From positions 189,734 through 253,733 of the forward strand of contig NW_001799630.1 in the NCBI RefSeq assembly GCF_000165425.1: a stretch of DNA of 64,000 bases. Direction: 5' to 3'. Origin of the DNA: Paramecium tetraurelia (lineage: Eukaryota; Ciliophora; Oligohymenophorea; Peniculida; Parameciidae). The notes below the pieces were generated by a model, which saw only the letters and a program-made list of their open reading frames with translations, did no database searches and was not told the DNA's origin. Within the stretch, counting starts at the first letter, position 1. Each line of letters opens with the position of its first letter. Below are positions 26,135-35,267 of this stretch, piece after piece. The position numbers and the translations under genes are program-made.

Positions 26135-26747
26135 ATGATGAAAGTATTGTGTTTGATCTGCTTAATATATATGGGACAGAGCTTGTCTGTATAGATTAGC
26201 TAGAAACCTACATGCTTTTATGTTAAATCATATACAGGAGACACTTATGTTACTGTAAATTATTAGATATCTGGAATTGATGAAAATAAAACAGAAATTA
26301 CAATAGAATCAGAAAACGGAGATAAATTAGTCAAGAAATAAAATACAAAAGAAGGAGCACTTAAGTAATTCTTAAGAGAAAAGGGCACTTATTATATCTG
26401 TTTCAAAAGCTTATCCAAAGGCTATAAGACTGTAAGTTTTGACTTTGACATGGATGGTGTAGATAAAGAATATGCTCAATCAGAACAATTTAGTGAAATG
26501 TCAAAAGAGTTGTCAAGAACTAATAGAAACTATTAGGCAATTTACAGAAACTAAAACTGGATTACTGACAGAGAGAATGCTCATTAAATGTGTAAGTATT
26601 ATAATAAAAGTAGTGTTGGAGTAAACATAATAAAATGTTAAATGGTGTGCTTTAGCTAAAATAGGAATATTATTAACAATAGCTATAACTTAGATTTGTG
26701 TTGTGTATTATTTTTTTAAAGGCAAAGATTTTAGTGCAAGTGTTTGA
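26135..26747 (+). CDS. p24/emp24 (GOLD domain) cargo receptor
   Basis: About 196 residues. Signal peptide (MMKVLCLICLIYMGQSLS), GOLD domain with the two expected cysteines (KPTCFYVKSYTGD; GTYYICFKSL), a coiled-coil stalk (SEQFSEMSKELSRTNRN), one transmembrane helix (CALAKIGILLTIAITQICVV) and a short cytosolic tail FFKGKDFSASV with FF next to the membrane. One intron of 22 nt before the TM segment. p24 proteins cycle between ER and Golgi in COPI/COPII vesicles; the FF is a usual COPII signal. Confidence 0.86.
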
Positions 26748-26950
26748 TAATTATCGTATTGATAGATACATAATATATTCACTTTTTCTTTTAAACTAGT
26801 TTATTTGTTTATTATTATTACTATTAAATAGCCTTTTATTATTGCTGATTTGATCGAGTATACGCAGTAGTATATTGTTGTTATTTGTTAGCTTGTACTT
26901 ATTGTTTTGGAAAGGGGCTTATCATTTCCTACTAATCCTAATTGTAATTT

Positions 26951-27226
26951 TCAAGGCATTTGTTAGTATTTCTAATCCTAAAACACATGTTCTTAGATGT
27001 TAGGAGTTGTACAAAAAAGAGGAAGATAATCCTAATCAATCTTTTTTTTATCTAAAGCTTTTCTTTCTGACTCATCTTCAAACAGAGTTTCATGCAATTC
27101 CCATCTTCTGTCACATGCTATACAAGCACAATAAGAATTAAAATCAGAACATTGGCAATCAGAAAATTGGCATTTCTTGCATCTTAATGGATAATTTGGA
27201 AGATGATCTTCTATAAGTTAGACCAT
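26951..27226 (-). CDS. FAM221-type Cys-rich protein, shortened
   Basis: 91 residues in one frame. The core CKKCQFSDCQCSDFNS, CACIACDRRWELHET and DQDYLPL matches the C-terminal half of FAM221A/B proteins (C-x-C-x-C...C-x-x-CDRRWE-x-HE...). Family members are much longer and carry an N-terminal Cys-rich half missing here. The 5' end overlaps, in antisense, a PKA remnant at 27187-27472, so a rearrangement breakpoint may have removed the front of this gene. Function of the family is unknown. Confidence 0.62.
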
Positions 27227-27472
27227 TCAACAGGCTTGGATACATAAAAGGAGGAGTTAATGATGTCAAGTTAATGATGTCAAAAAGCATAAGTGGTTTA
27301 AAAAAATTAATTGGCAAGAATTAGCTCAAAAAAATATCAAGCCACCATATATACCAAAGATTAAGTATAGGAATATATATATATATAAAGTGGTTTTGGA
27401 GATACTTCTAATTATAATTTTTATCCTTAAAGTAATGAGGAGGAGGATATACTCAATTAATTCTAATAATGA
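27187..27472 (+). pseudogene. Remnant of a PKA catalytic subunit (C-terminal part only)
   Basis: The plus strand reads DDLLQVRPFNRLGYIKGGVND, then HKWFKKINWQELAQKNIKP, PPYIPKI, and across an intact 26-nt intron NGFGDTSNYNFYPQ and EEEDILNQFQQ-TGA. This is the end of the kinase C-lobe and the AGC tail of PKA (family pattern VND-K-HKWF...PP-IPK...GDTSN). Nothing of the ATP-binding or catalytic core is present upstream. A 14-bp tandem duplication (27256-27269 and 27270-27283) breaks the frame inside VNDVK, unless a 23-nt segment there is spliced out. Best read as a truncated paralog. Confidence 0.72.
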
Positions 27473-27957
27473 TACTTTTACTAATTGGTGGATTTGATGT
27501 TTAAAATAAATTATTTTATTTAAACTAAAGTTCTTTTAATTTAAATTCTGGAATGCTTTACTAAGAAGTTTATTATTTAATGAGTCATATCATATACTAA
27601 TGTTTATTTTAAGAACAAGAGTATTATACAATAATTCCAAATTTTCACAGAAGGGAGATAGTTTTGGGCTGACACCAATAATTCGGATCTATTGAACCAG
27701 AGTATATTAATAATATTAATAAACCCCAAAAGATACATATTCTTTGGATATTCTTATCTATGGAGGTAGTTTATAAAATAAACAATAAAATTTTGCTTAA
27801 ATTAAAGATTTCTGATACTTTGAAAAATCTGATTAATCTAACAATTGGAAACTCATATACTGTTACTAATTTAGTAAAAAAGAAACAGGAAACTAATAAT
27901 TTCATTTTATCTGAATGAATATATAATATTATTTTTATTATTTTAACGAATTCTTGT
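27473..27957. other. Intergenic stretch, no supported gene
   Basis: 485 bp between the PKA remnant and the EF-hand gene. Short frames occur (for example MSHIIYQCLFQEQEYY... from about 27579) but end quickly and could not be joined by convincing introns. It may contain further eroded sequence; nothing is called. Confidence 0.4.
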
Positions 27958-29626
27958 ATGATTGATTAAGAGAGTTTGCTAGCCGAACTAGGATTATTAG
28001 ATGAAAGGAAATTATTGCTGGAGTTGACAATATAACTTGGATAAAATGAACATGACATCCTATTTCTATATGAAGGAGATGATATTGGTGTTAAGGCTAG
28101 TCAATTTTGTGAGAAGCATCATTTAAAGGATGAAATAAAGGAGGTTATTGCTCAAAATATTAAGCTGCATCTGAATGAGAAGGAAAATTATTTTAGTTTC
28201 GTAAATTAATCCACTTAGATAAGCAACGTCAACACTAATAAACCACTATAGAATTAAGCAATCAAATAAATTAAAGATGTCAATTAGGAGAAGAAGGAAA
28301 ATAAGAAAGAAAACCTCAACAAATCGTAGGCGGCAATTAAAAAAACTGATATCTATGATAAATAAGTCAAATAAATGAATAATAAGAACAATGCAATCTA
28401 AAAGCAAAGAATTCTTAAAGAAGAAGAAGCAATTAAAGAAGCAACATTCAAACCAAGACTTAATTAAAATACATTAAAATTGTCAGCACTACAAGATAAA
28501 ACAGAAACAATACTCCAGAATATTATTTGTTGAAATATGGATAATAATTGTAGGAATAAAAAAAAAAGGCAGAATAATAAAATTTAAATGAAACCTCAAG
28601 AGAATGTTCTTTCAGACCTGAGATTAACAAAATGTAATTATTGTTGTTTTATGATGAAGCTCTCAAAAAATTTGTGATGAAATTATCAAGAAAGATGTCA
28701 GCATGACTAAATTTGATTAATTATATAATTAGGCCAAAAAAAGGAAAGCTAATGATAAATCTTCGACATCTATCATTTAAGAATCTCAAACCCAGTACTC
28801 CAAAAGAAGTGTCACACCAAATAAATCTTAAAATAAGCAATATCTACCTTTTTTAGAAAGAATGGAAATTTAGAAAAAGATAAAAGAAGAAAAGTTAAAA
28901 TAAGAGGTTGAAGAATCTATAATGTATGATGATAAAAGTGGATAAAAACTATTTCAACCGTAGGTCCATAGTGCCAATAGAAACAGAGGTGGACTCAGTA
29001 TCGGAGAGTACCTTTATCAATAGTAAAAATCCATAAATGATGAATCTATAATACAACTTGAATGTGATGATTTAAGCAAATCAGTCTAAACGGATAGATC
29101 TAATTAAATAGTTATATAAATGAGAAGAAAGAAACTAGAAGAGTATTTTAAATTAATGGATTCAGACAATGATGGATTGATTAGTGCCCAAAATATTTAT
29201 CTCGAAGAATTACCTACAGAAGCCTTAGAACTGTTACAACCAGTTATTTTATAATTAGAAAAGTTGGATATATTTTTGAACACCGAAACATGGACAGCAA
29301 AGTGTCTCGATATCATTGAAAAAATGAGTATCTTTGATAAAAATCGCCTATTTTAAAAATAACCAAAATAATAAAAGACATTACCTGATGGTTCCAGTAC
29401 TTTTAAACCTTAGTTAAATCAAAAATCAGAGATTATTGCAAAATAAAGATAAACTTTTAAAGGCCCAGCAGCCTTATATCAAAAGGCAATGAAAGAAAAT
29501 ATAGTTAAAGAATAAAAAATAAAGCATTTTAAAGAATAGTAAGAATAAAAAGAAGCTAAATAATGCACATTTTAACCAAAAATTAAATTAACCAACAGAT
29601 CTACTACTAGCACAGGGTTTTATTGA
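27958..29626 (+). CDS. EF-hand-containing coiled-coil/Q-rich protein
   Basis: About 540 residues. Ordered N-terminus (MIDQESLLAELGLLDERKL, DDIGVKASQFCEKH), then K/Q/N-rich segments with several 'FRPEI' / 'FKPRL' / 'FQPKI' motifs spread along the protein, and one good EF-hand loop (DSDNDGLISAQNI) near residue 380. Introns of 23 and 26 nt restore the frame near residues 170 and 225. The F-x-P-x-I/L motifs in a K/Q-rich context are common in ciliate microtubule-associated proteins, so a cilium or cortex role is possible, unproven. Confidence 0.72.
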
Positions 29627-29757
29627 TTATTCTTATATTTTGCATAATTTTGTATTTAAAATATTTATAGATGATAGTATAATATTTTATACTAATAAAA
29701 AATAGTTGGTAATTTGAGATTTCTAATTAGATCATTTCTAAGTAACTTAATAAATAT

Positions 29758-30091
29758 GAGATCAAAGAGTTAAAGTGCACAAGAAATAGATTTTCCAAAA
29801 ATGAATATATATTGAAAAATTTCAATATTAAAGTTGTTTTTATATTATATTGTAATTTTTTTAAAATAATCATTACTTAGGAATAATTCATCATCATATA
29901 TTATTCCATAATTTTAATCAAATATATTAGATTTATGCAATTATGAGTCATCAAATTTAACGTCAAACCATAATAACAACAATATCAATAGAGAGAGACG
30001 ATCACAATAAGTTACATAATTAGATGGCATAGAGGAATAAGAATACAATAAAAATGAAGATTACAAGAGAATATTATTTGAAGATGCTTGA
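29758..30091 (+). CDS. Small N/S/Q-rich protein, 5' exon unresolved
   Basis: The 3' exon (NNSSSYIIPQFQSNILDL... to DYKRILFEDA-TGA) is clearly coding in texture and is preceded by a good 29-nt intron candidate (GTAATT...TTAG). The upstream exon from Met 29758 (MRSKSQSAQEIDFPKMN) meets an in-frame TGA before the intron, so a second intron or a different start must exist. No family recognised. Confidence 0.3.
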
Positions 30092-30714
30092 TAATAAAAT
30101 ATAGTTATTAGTCTAATTTGGTTAAAAAGTCTACACTTCTCCAACAGGTATATTTCTGATTCATCATTTTCTAAACCAATAAAAAAATTGAATAGTTTCA
30201 TATTAATATACTTATTTATACATTCCTAAAAAGATACTAAATATTATTCTCTAATAAAAGTATGAAAAAGAATTAAAAGTTTTATTAATATAAAAATATA
30301 ACAAAAAGATTTGATTGCAAATTTGAAAGAAAAGACAAAAAATTAAGATCCCTAAAATTTGAGTAATAAATGATTTCCAATTATTTGACAAAAAACCTAT
30401 TAATCTAGCAGCTCAAATTTTATAATTTAGTAGAAGACTGCATTTGCAAACTAATTATAAGCTTAACTGTTTATACATCATTTTGTTAAAATTTAAAAAT
30501 AATTAATGATAAAAATTAATGTTATTTAATTTGATTCTAATTGTATTTTGCAATTGATACAATAACTTTAGTAAGTGAGAAAATCTACTAAGGGATGACT
30601 AAAAGAGATATTCATTGAAATAATCCATTACTAATCTTATAAAATTAGTCTTTATTTCAGCTTTTTATGATGGAACGCCGATGATTCAATTAGATAGATA
30701 CTTTTTCTGCCTAA
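30092..30714. other. Intergenic stretch, no supported gene
   Basis: 620 bp of AT-rich sequence with frequent TGA in all frames of both strands. No RNA gene was recognised. Confidence 0.4.
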
Positions 30715-31108
30715 ATGCAACATCAAATTCTAATAAAAAGAGATATAACAAATACACATTCAAATAGCTAAATGTAGACCTTTGGATACCAACATTGTGT
30801 CCGTTTGATTAATGATCCATCTTCCTAAATAAATTTGGTAATTTTAATGAATAGGCTATCTGAATATTTAAAAAATCATATATTCTAGTCTTTTAACGAA
30901 TAGAATTATGAGATTAAAGAATAAATTGAACTCTAAATAATATGGTAAATGATATTCTTTCATGATCTTTAATTGATTATTAGTAATAATCCTAATTTTG
31001 GGTATATAAATTTGTTGCTTAAAATTAATAAAATTATTGTAATGAAATTTTTTTAAGTAAAAATTTATGGTAAATAGAAATTCAAGTATAACCTAATATA
31101 TATGTTGA
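30715..31108 (+). CDS. Hypothetical ~124-residue protein
   Basis: Frame MQHQILIKRDITNTHSNS, FGYQHCVRLINDPSSQINL, VILMNRLSEYLKNHIFQS, IIWQMIFFHDLQLIISNN, with helical hydrophobic periodicity typical of a folded protein. A 19-nt intron (GTAATG...TTAAG) near 31040 would bring in the TGA at 31106-31108. The N-terminus may lie further upstream, since a TGA-free joining exon was not excluded. Convergent with GAR1, whose stop is 22 bp away. Not recognised. Confidence 0.4.
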
Positions 31109-31130
31109 TCAAATAAATGTAATATTCTTA

Positions 31131-31787
31131 TCATCTTTTAAATCCTCCTCTTCCATAGCCTCCTCTATCATAGCCTCCTCTTTATTATCCACCTCCTCTA
31201 CTAAATCCACCTCCTCTTGGGCCTCCTCTACTAAAACCACCACCTCTAGGGGCTCCTCCTCTTCCTCCTCTACTAAAACCGCCTCCTCTTGGTCCTCCTC
31301 TACCACCGCCTCTTGATCCTCCTCTGCTTATTCCTGGTGCACCTTTAGGCCTGGGTAAAAATCTATCCATAGGCATGCAATCATAGGCATCCATATAAAT
31401 CAATTGATCTTATTTAAACTTTGATTAAATGTTTTGAGTACTGATTTTGGAGCGATTCCTTCTTCAAGGTTTACTGAGAATAAGTAATTTTCAATTGGAC
31501 CAAATATTTCATCAACTTTACCGATTGGTTGCTTATTTTCAAAATACACACTTCTAAAGAATCTTGGAACCTTAATAATAAATAGGCTTTAATACAAGTT
31601 CTTTTCCTAATGCCTTAACAATAATTTGATTTCCACAAACATGTGAAAAAGTAGCGAATGGTTCAACTTTTGCTGGGGGGCCTTATGGTTATTGAGGTCT
31701 TCCTCCTCTTCCGCCTCCTCTTCCAAAACTGCCACCTCTGGGGGCACCTCTTCCTCCACCTCTGCTATTGAAATCACCTCTGCCCAT
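31131..31787 (-). CDS. GAR1: H/ACA snoRNP protein GAR1
   Basis: About 200 residues: an N-terminal RGG box ([16 protein letters not shown]), the globular core ([62 protein letters not shown]) and a C-terminal RGG box (repeats of FSRGG / PRGGG) ending GRGGFKR. Introns of 25 and 23 nt. GAR1 is a core protein of box H/ACA pseudouridylation RNPs in the nucleolus. The G-rich RGG codons stand out from the AT-rich surroundings. Confidence 0.95.
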
Positions 31788-33089
31788 AATTTAATTTTAA
31801 TATATATATTTTTATTCATAATTCAATCTACTCATATCAGTTTTATGGTGATTCGCTTATACTTAGGAAAATTAGAAACACAAAAAAATATATTGCCAAA
31901 GGCAATATCAATATAATAATAGGCAAAAATAAAAAAAAAAAGTACTTGAAAATTTAATCCATTATAACCAGCAAGACCTTTACATTCACAAAACTAACAA
32001 GCTAATATTACAACAAATTTTGCATAGATGTTTAACATTTGCTTAGAAAAAGGTAAATGAGAAATTAGATAGTGAATGCCTATCAGGTATAGAAACATTT
32101 CATCTGTTCTTGAATTTTCTCTTTAGATCTCACCTCAATTCTCCAATTTTTGAGACTTAAAAACCCTATCCACTAAAAGGCATCTTAGAATTCAATACTG
32201 ATTGTATAAATGTGTTAGATAATTCCATAATATTTAATTACACAATTTCTTAAAAATGTAAACTAGGAACTAATCTACACATAAAGGCAATACTCATAAA
32301 TATCAATTCATTATTTTAAAAATTACCATTGATTATCAAAATTTTGAATTAATATAATATAGACTTCTACTAGCATAAAATTTTCATATTAATTTTAGGT
32401 TTGTGTTACTTCTGCTGCATAGCTATTTATTTAACGTTTTAAGCAATAATTCTAAAATAAATTATGCAAAAGCAAAACTTGCTTTCTAATAGGTTATTAT
32501 TAGGTTTTTTATCAAGAGTATAAAACTAAAAACTCTTAAATATATTAATAAAGATACCATTTTCCCTTAAATCGGAATATTGTAGAGCAATTAAATCATC
32601 GTAAGATTTAGTCTTAATTGACAAGCCAAAACTGAAACCAATCCAACAATAATAAGATTGATGTTGAAATTTTTAGTAAAGTTTCTAATATAAGGTAAAA
32701 GGAATCAAGCCTATTACCCATAATTCCTTAAAATTCATTTGAAATTTGACACATAATGTAGGCATAATCTTTTTTAGTAATAAGTATGATGAGTATTGTT
32801 ATTATATACAATAATCCAATTATAAATATTGATAAATAAGGAATCTATTAGCAATTATTTTTGCTATTATTTTTTGGTACTTTGAAACACTTCTTTATTC
32901 TTCAGCAAAAAAGATTAGCCTCAATAATTTGAAATAAAACTATATATATGACTTAATTGATTCTTTTTATTTTTACAATGGTTAAAATAAGAAACTTAAT
33001 GTTTATCATCCTCTATTGAGAAGAATTGAAATTATTAAATTATAGCAAGATAATATAATGAATCACTATTAGATTTACGATTTGGGACA
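31788..33089. other. Long gap without a recognisable gene
   Basis: About 1.3 kb upstream of GAR1 and downstream of the chromodomain gene. TGA is frequent in all six frames, and no exon of good texture was found. It includes a short perfect hairpin near its GAR1-proximal end. Far larger than the usual 25-200 bp gaps of this window; could hold a non-coding RNA or long regulatory region, but nothing in it can be named. Confidence 0.5.
31890..31908. repeat. Perfect inverted repeat (8-bp stem, 3-nt loop)
   Basis: ATATTGCC-AAA-GGCAATAT, about 100 bp upstream of the GAR1 start codon. Contains GC pairs that are rare in this intergenic DNA. May be a regulatory hairpin or a protein-binding palindrome; it may also be chance. 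Confidence 0.5.
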
Positions 33090-33542
33090 TCAGTGGTAAG
33101 CTTATGTTAGAATTGAAGTTTTTGTTTTGGATTGATCTGGGTTGGTTTTTGACTGACCATCTGATTGCTTAATATTTGGTTAAATTTCCTCACATGAGCT
33201 CTCGTAATCGCTTAGATTTATTTCTTATAATTATTGTGATTTAGGGGCTATTTTTTCAAGAAATTGACTTAATTTATTGTTAAGCAATTATTTGAGTTTT
33301 TTATTATCAATTTTGAGAGACTTGTTATATTTCTTATTGCGGTATTGATTTTCAAATTCTTCAATCTCGGATAATACATTCTTTAGATTTGTTAAAGGTT
33401 CCCAAGTATTTTCGGCTTCATTATAACCTTCCCATTTAATGCAATATTATAATTCTTTTGAAAGGGGATCATATCGTTTGTCCACAATTTTTTCGACAAT
33501 ATATAAATTGGAGTTTTGTTTCTTTTTTTGACGGTGTTTCAT
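33090..33542 (-). CDS. Chromodomain protein (HP1/Polycomb-like)
   Basis: 150 residues in one uninterrupted frame. The chromodomain is near the N-terminus: NLYIVEKIVDKRYDPLSK, YCIKWEGYNEAENTWEPLTN, with the aromatic cage residues Y, W and W in place, then the terminal helix. The rest is K/Q/S-rich with no chromoshadow domain. Chromodomains bind methylated H3 lysines (K9 or K27); in ciliates such proteins act in heterochromatin and in programmed DNA elimination, but this assignment is inference. Confidence 0.9.
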
Positions 33543-33579
33543 TTATATTTAAAATATATAGATATTTGTGATTTAAATC

Positions 33580-34273
33580 TCATTTATCTTGAATAGCAAT
33601 CATTTCTTCTTTGATAGTTGGATATTCCTTGGGAAGCCACTCTTCTAATTCAACACTCAAATCCCCTTGTAGTTCAAGAGCTCCTTTTTCATTGATTGAG
33701 GAACCGCAACCAAACTTTTTACTAATTTTTTTCGAAGTTTCCTTGAGATCAAGACCTTGGATATACTGATTAAATACCATGTTTTTCTAGTCCTGACAAG
33801 GTTGTAATGAATTTGTTTTTGTTTCTCTCTTTAACTTTTATATAAATCATTTCGCTTTCAGGTACCTTGCCATTTTTCCTCCTCTTTTTTAGTGGAGGTT
33901 AAACTAATGGTATTTTTTAGGCCATATGCTATTGTATTAATTAGAGAGTAGCTTCTTTTTCCAAATCTATTTTAAGATCTTCAGGGTATAAAATTGCATA
34001 AAGTTCTTTAAAGGTTATCTTTAGCCATTGTTTGCATTCTCTAGGAGTTTTGGAAAATGAACAAAATTCAACAGGGTAAGTACATATTCTGCAATAGATG
34101 ACTAATTTAGGATGTTTTGGATTGTGCAATTATTATTCTGTTTGATTAAATTCTTGTTTGAGTTATTTTTATTGTTAGAGTAATTCTTATTATTGCTGTT
34201 GCTTTTGTTGTTGTTCTATTTTCATTTTGCTTGGCTTCTTCTTTTTAAAAATATCATCATCTGAATCACTCAT
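33580..34273 (-). CDS. DENR: Density-regulated protein (DENR), SUI1 domain
   Basis: About 223 residues. A zinc-binding N-terminal part (YCRICTYPVEFC, then KTPRECKQWLKITF) after a K/Q-rich leader starting MSDSDDDIFKKKKPSK, and a C-terminal SUI1/eIF1-like domain (TTLSGLEKHGLDLKETSKK, KFGCGSSI, ELQGDLSVELEEWL). A 22-nt intron (GTATTT...CCAAG) joins GLEKHG to LDLKE. DENR with MCT-1 recycles 40S subunits and promotes reinitiation. Confidence 0.92.
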
Positions 34274-34323
34274 AGTTGTTCAATTATTTAAAAATAAATT
34301 AAAGATTTTAATTATTATTTGAA

Positions 34324-34785
34324 ATGACCAAAAAAACAAAGAAGGTTGGAATTACAGGAAAATATGGTACCAGATATGGTGCATCTTTAAGAAAGATTAT
34401 CAAGAAGTTCGAAATTTCACAACATCAAAGATATTTCAACACTTTTACTGGAGCTGTAATATTTATTATAACATTTTAGCATTCACTCAAGAGATAAGCT
34501 ATTGGTATTTGGAGATGCACACAAACTGGATTACAAATTGCTGGTGGTGCTTGGGAAGTCAAGTAATACGTTATTTCATCCATTAGTACTCCTGCTGGAT
34601 TATCTGCAAAATAAGGCATGTTGAGAATCAAGAAATTGAAGGAAGACGCTGAAGTCGAAGTCAAGGATGAGAAGAAAGAATAAAAGAAGCAATAACCAAA
34701 AGAGTAAAAGGAATAAACCAAAGAACAAACCAAGGAACACACCAAAAAAACACAACCAAAAAAATAACAAGCAAAGAAACAATGA
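34324..34785 (+). CDS. Ribosomal protein eL43 (L37A)-like, zinc-finger cysteines lost
   Basis: 145 residues after a 24-nt intron. The N-terminus [20 protein letters not shown] and [18 protein letters not shown] match eL43 almost exactly, as do RQAIGIWRC and IAGGAWEV. However the first zinc pair (CxxC in the family) reads FNTFTGA and the second CxxC reads RCTQTG, so three of four zinc ligands are gone. Instead of ending shortly after the last helix it has a ~35-residue K/E/Q/T tail. Either a diverged paralog with a new role or a ribosomal variant that does not bind zinc. Confidence 0.82.
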
Positions 34786-34817
34786 GTATATTAATCAAAT
34801 ATAATAATAATTAAAAT

Positions 34818-35222
34818 ATGAATAAATTAATATCTACTGTTGTGAAGAGTATGCAATCACAGGCTCCTCTCTATGCTTATCACTTCCCAAACGGTTCTGT
34901 CTATAACAATGTACTTGATATTCTAACTTCTAGCCAGCCGTAACTGCTAAGAGAATCATTAAGGTCGTGGGTGAAAGATTAAGAAAAATAGATCCAGAAA
35001 GAGTAAACTTTGATTCAATTATCTTTATAGTGGGAGTCCACCCCAATCACATTTAATACTAATTGGAATGATGCAGCAGGATATGTTGATGTTGCTACTT
35101 GCATTCACATTCATGACGCTCTTGAAAAGGAATTCGGCATTGAAATCAAGGACAGAGCCTTCCTTGTTTCCAGCATTGAAACTGCATTTTACATCGTAAA
35201 CATTCATCACGATAGTCATTGA
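34818..35222 (+). CDS. Acyl-carrier-protein-like protein lacking the prosthetic-group serine
   Basis: 117 residues after two introns (23 and 28 nt); spliced length is an exact codon multiple. A mitochondrial-looking leader (MNKLISTVVKSMQSQAP) precedes an ACP-type fold: RIIKVVGERLRKIDPER, TPITFNTNW, then DVATCIHIHDALEKEFGI and EIKDRAFLVSSIETAFYIV, matching the V-x-D...ALEDEFGIEI...V-D-A-V-x-YI pattern. Where ACPs have DSL (Ser carrying phosphopantetheine) this protein has AGYVDV. So it may be a structural ACP-like subunit of complex I or of the mitoribosome rather than an acyl carrier. Confidence 0.74.
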
Positions 35223-35267
35223 GATATATCGAAAATATAAATAATATTTAAAACATTATTTTAATTT

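Noticed and set aside
31109..31316. Very acidic (EEE/VEE) frame overlapping GAR1
   Set aside because: It is the out-of-frame shadow of the RGG-box codons; GAR1 is intact in the other frame of the same strand.
32785..32830. ATGATGA sequence resembling a C box of a C/D snoRNA
   Set aside because: No D box (CTGA) at a suitable distance and no terminal stem.
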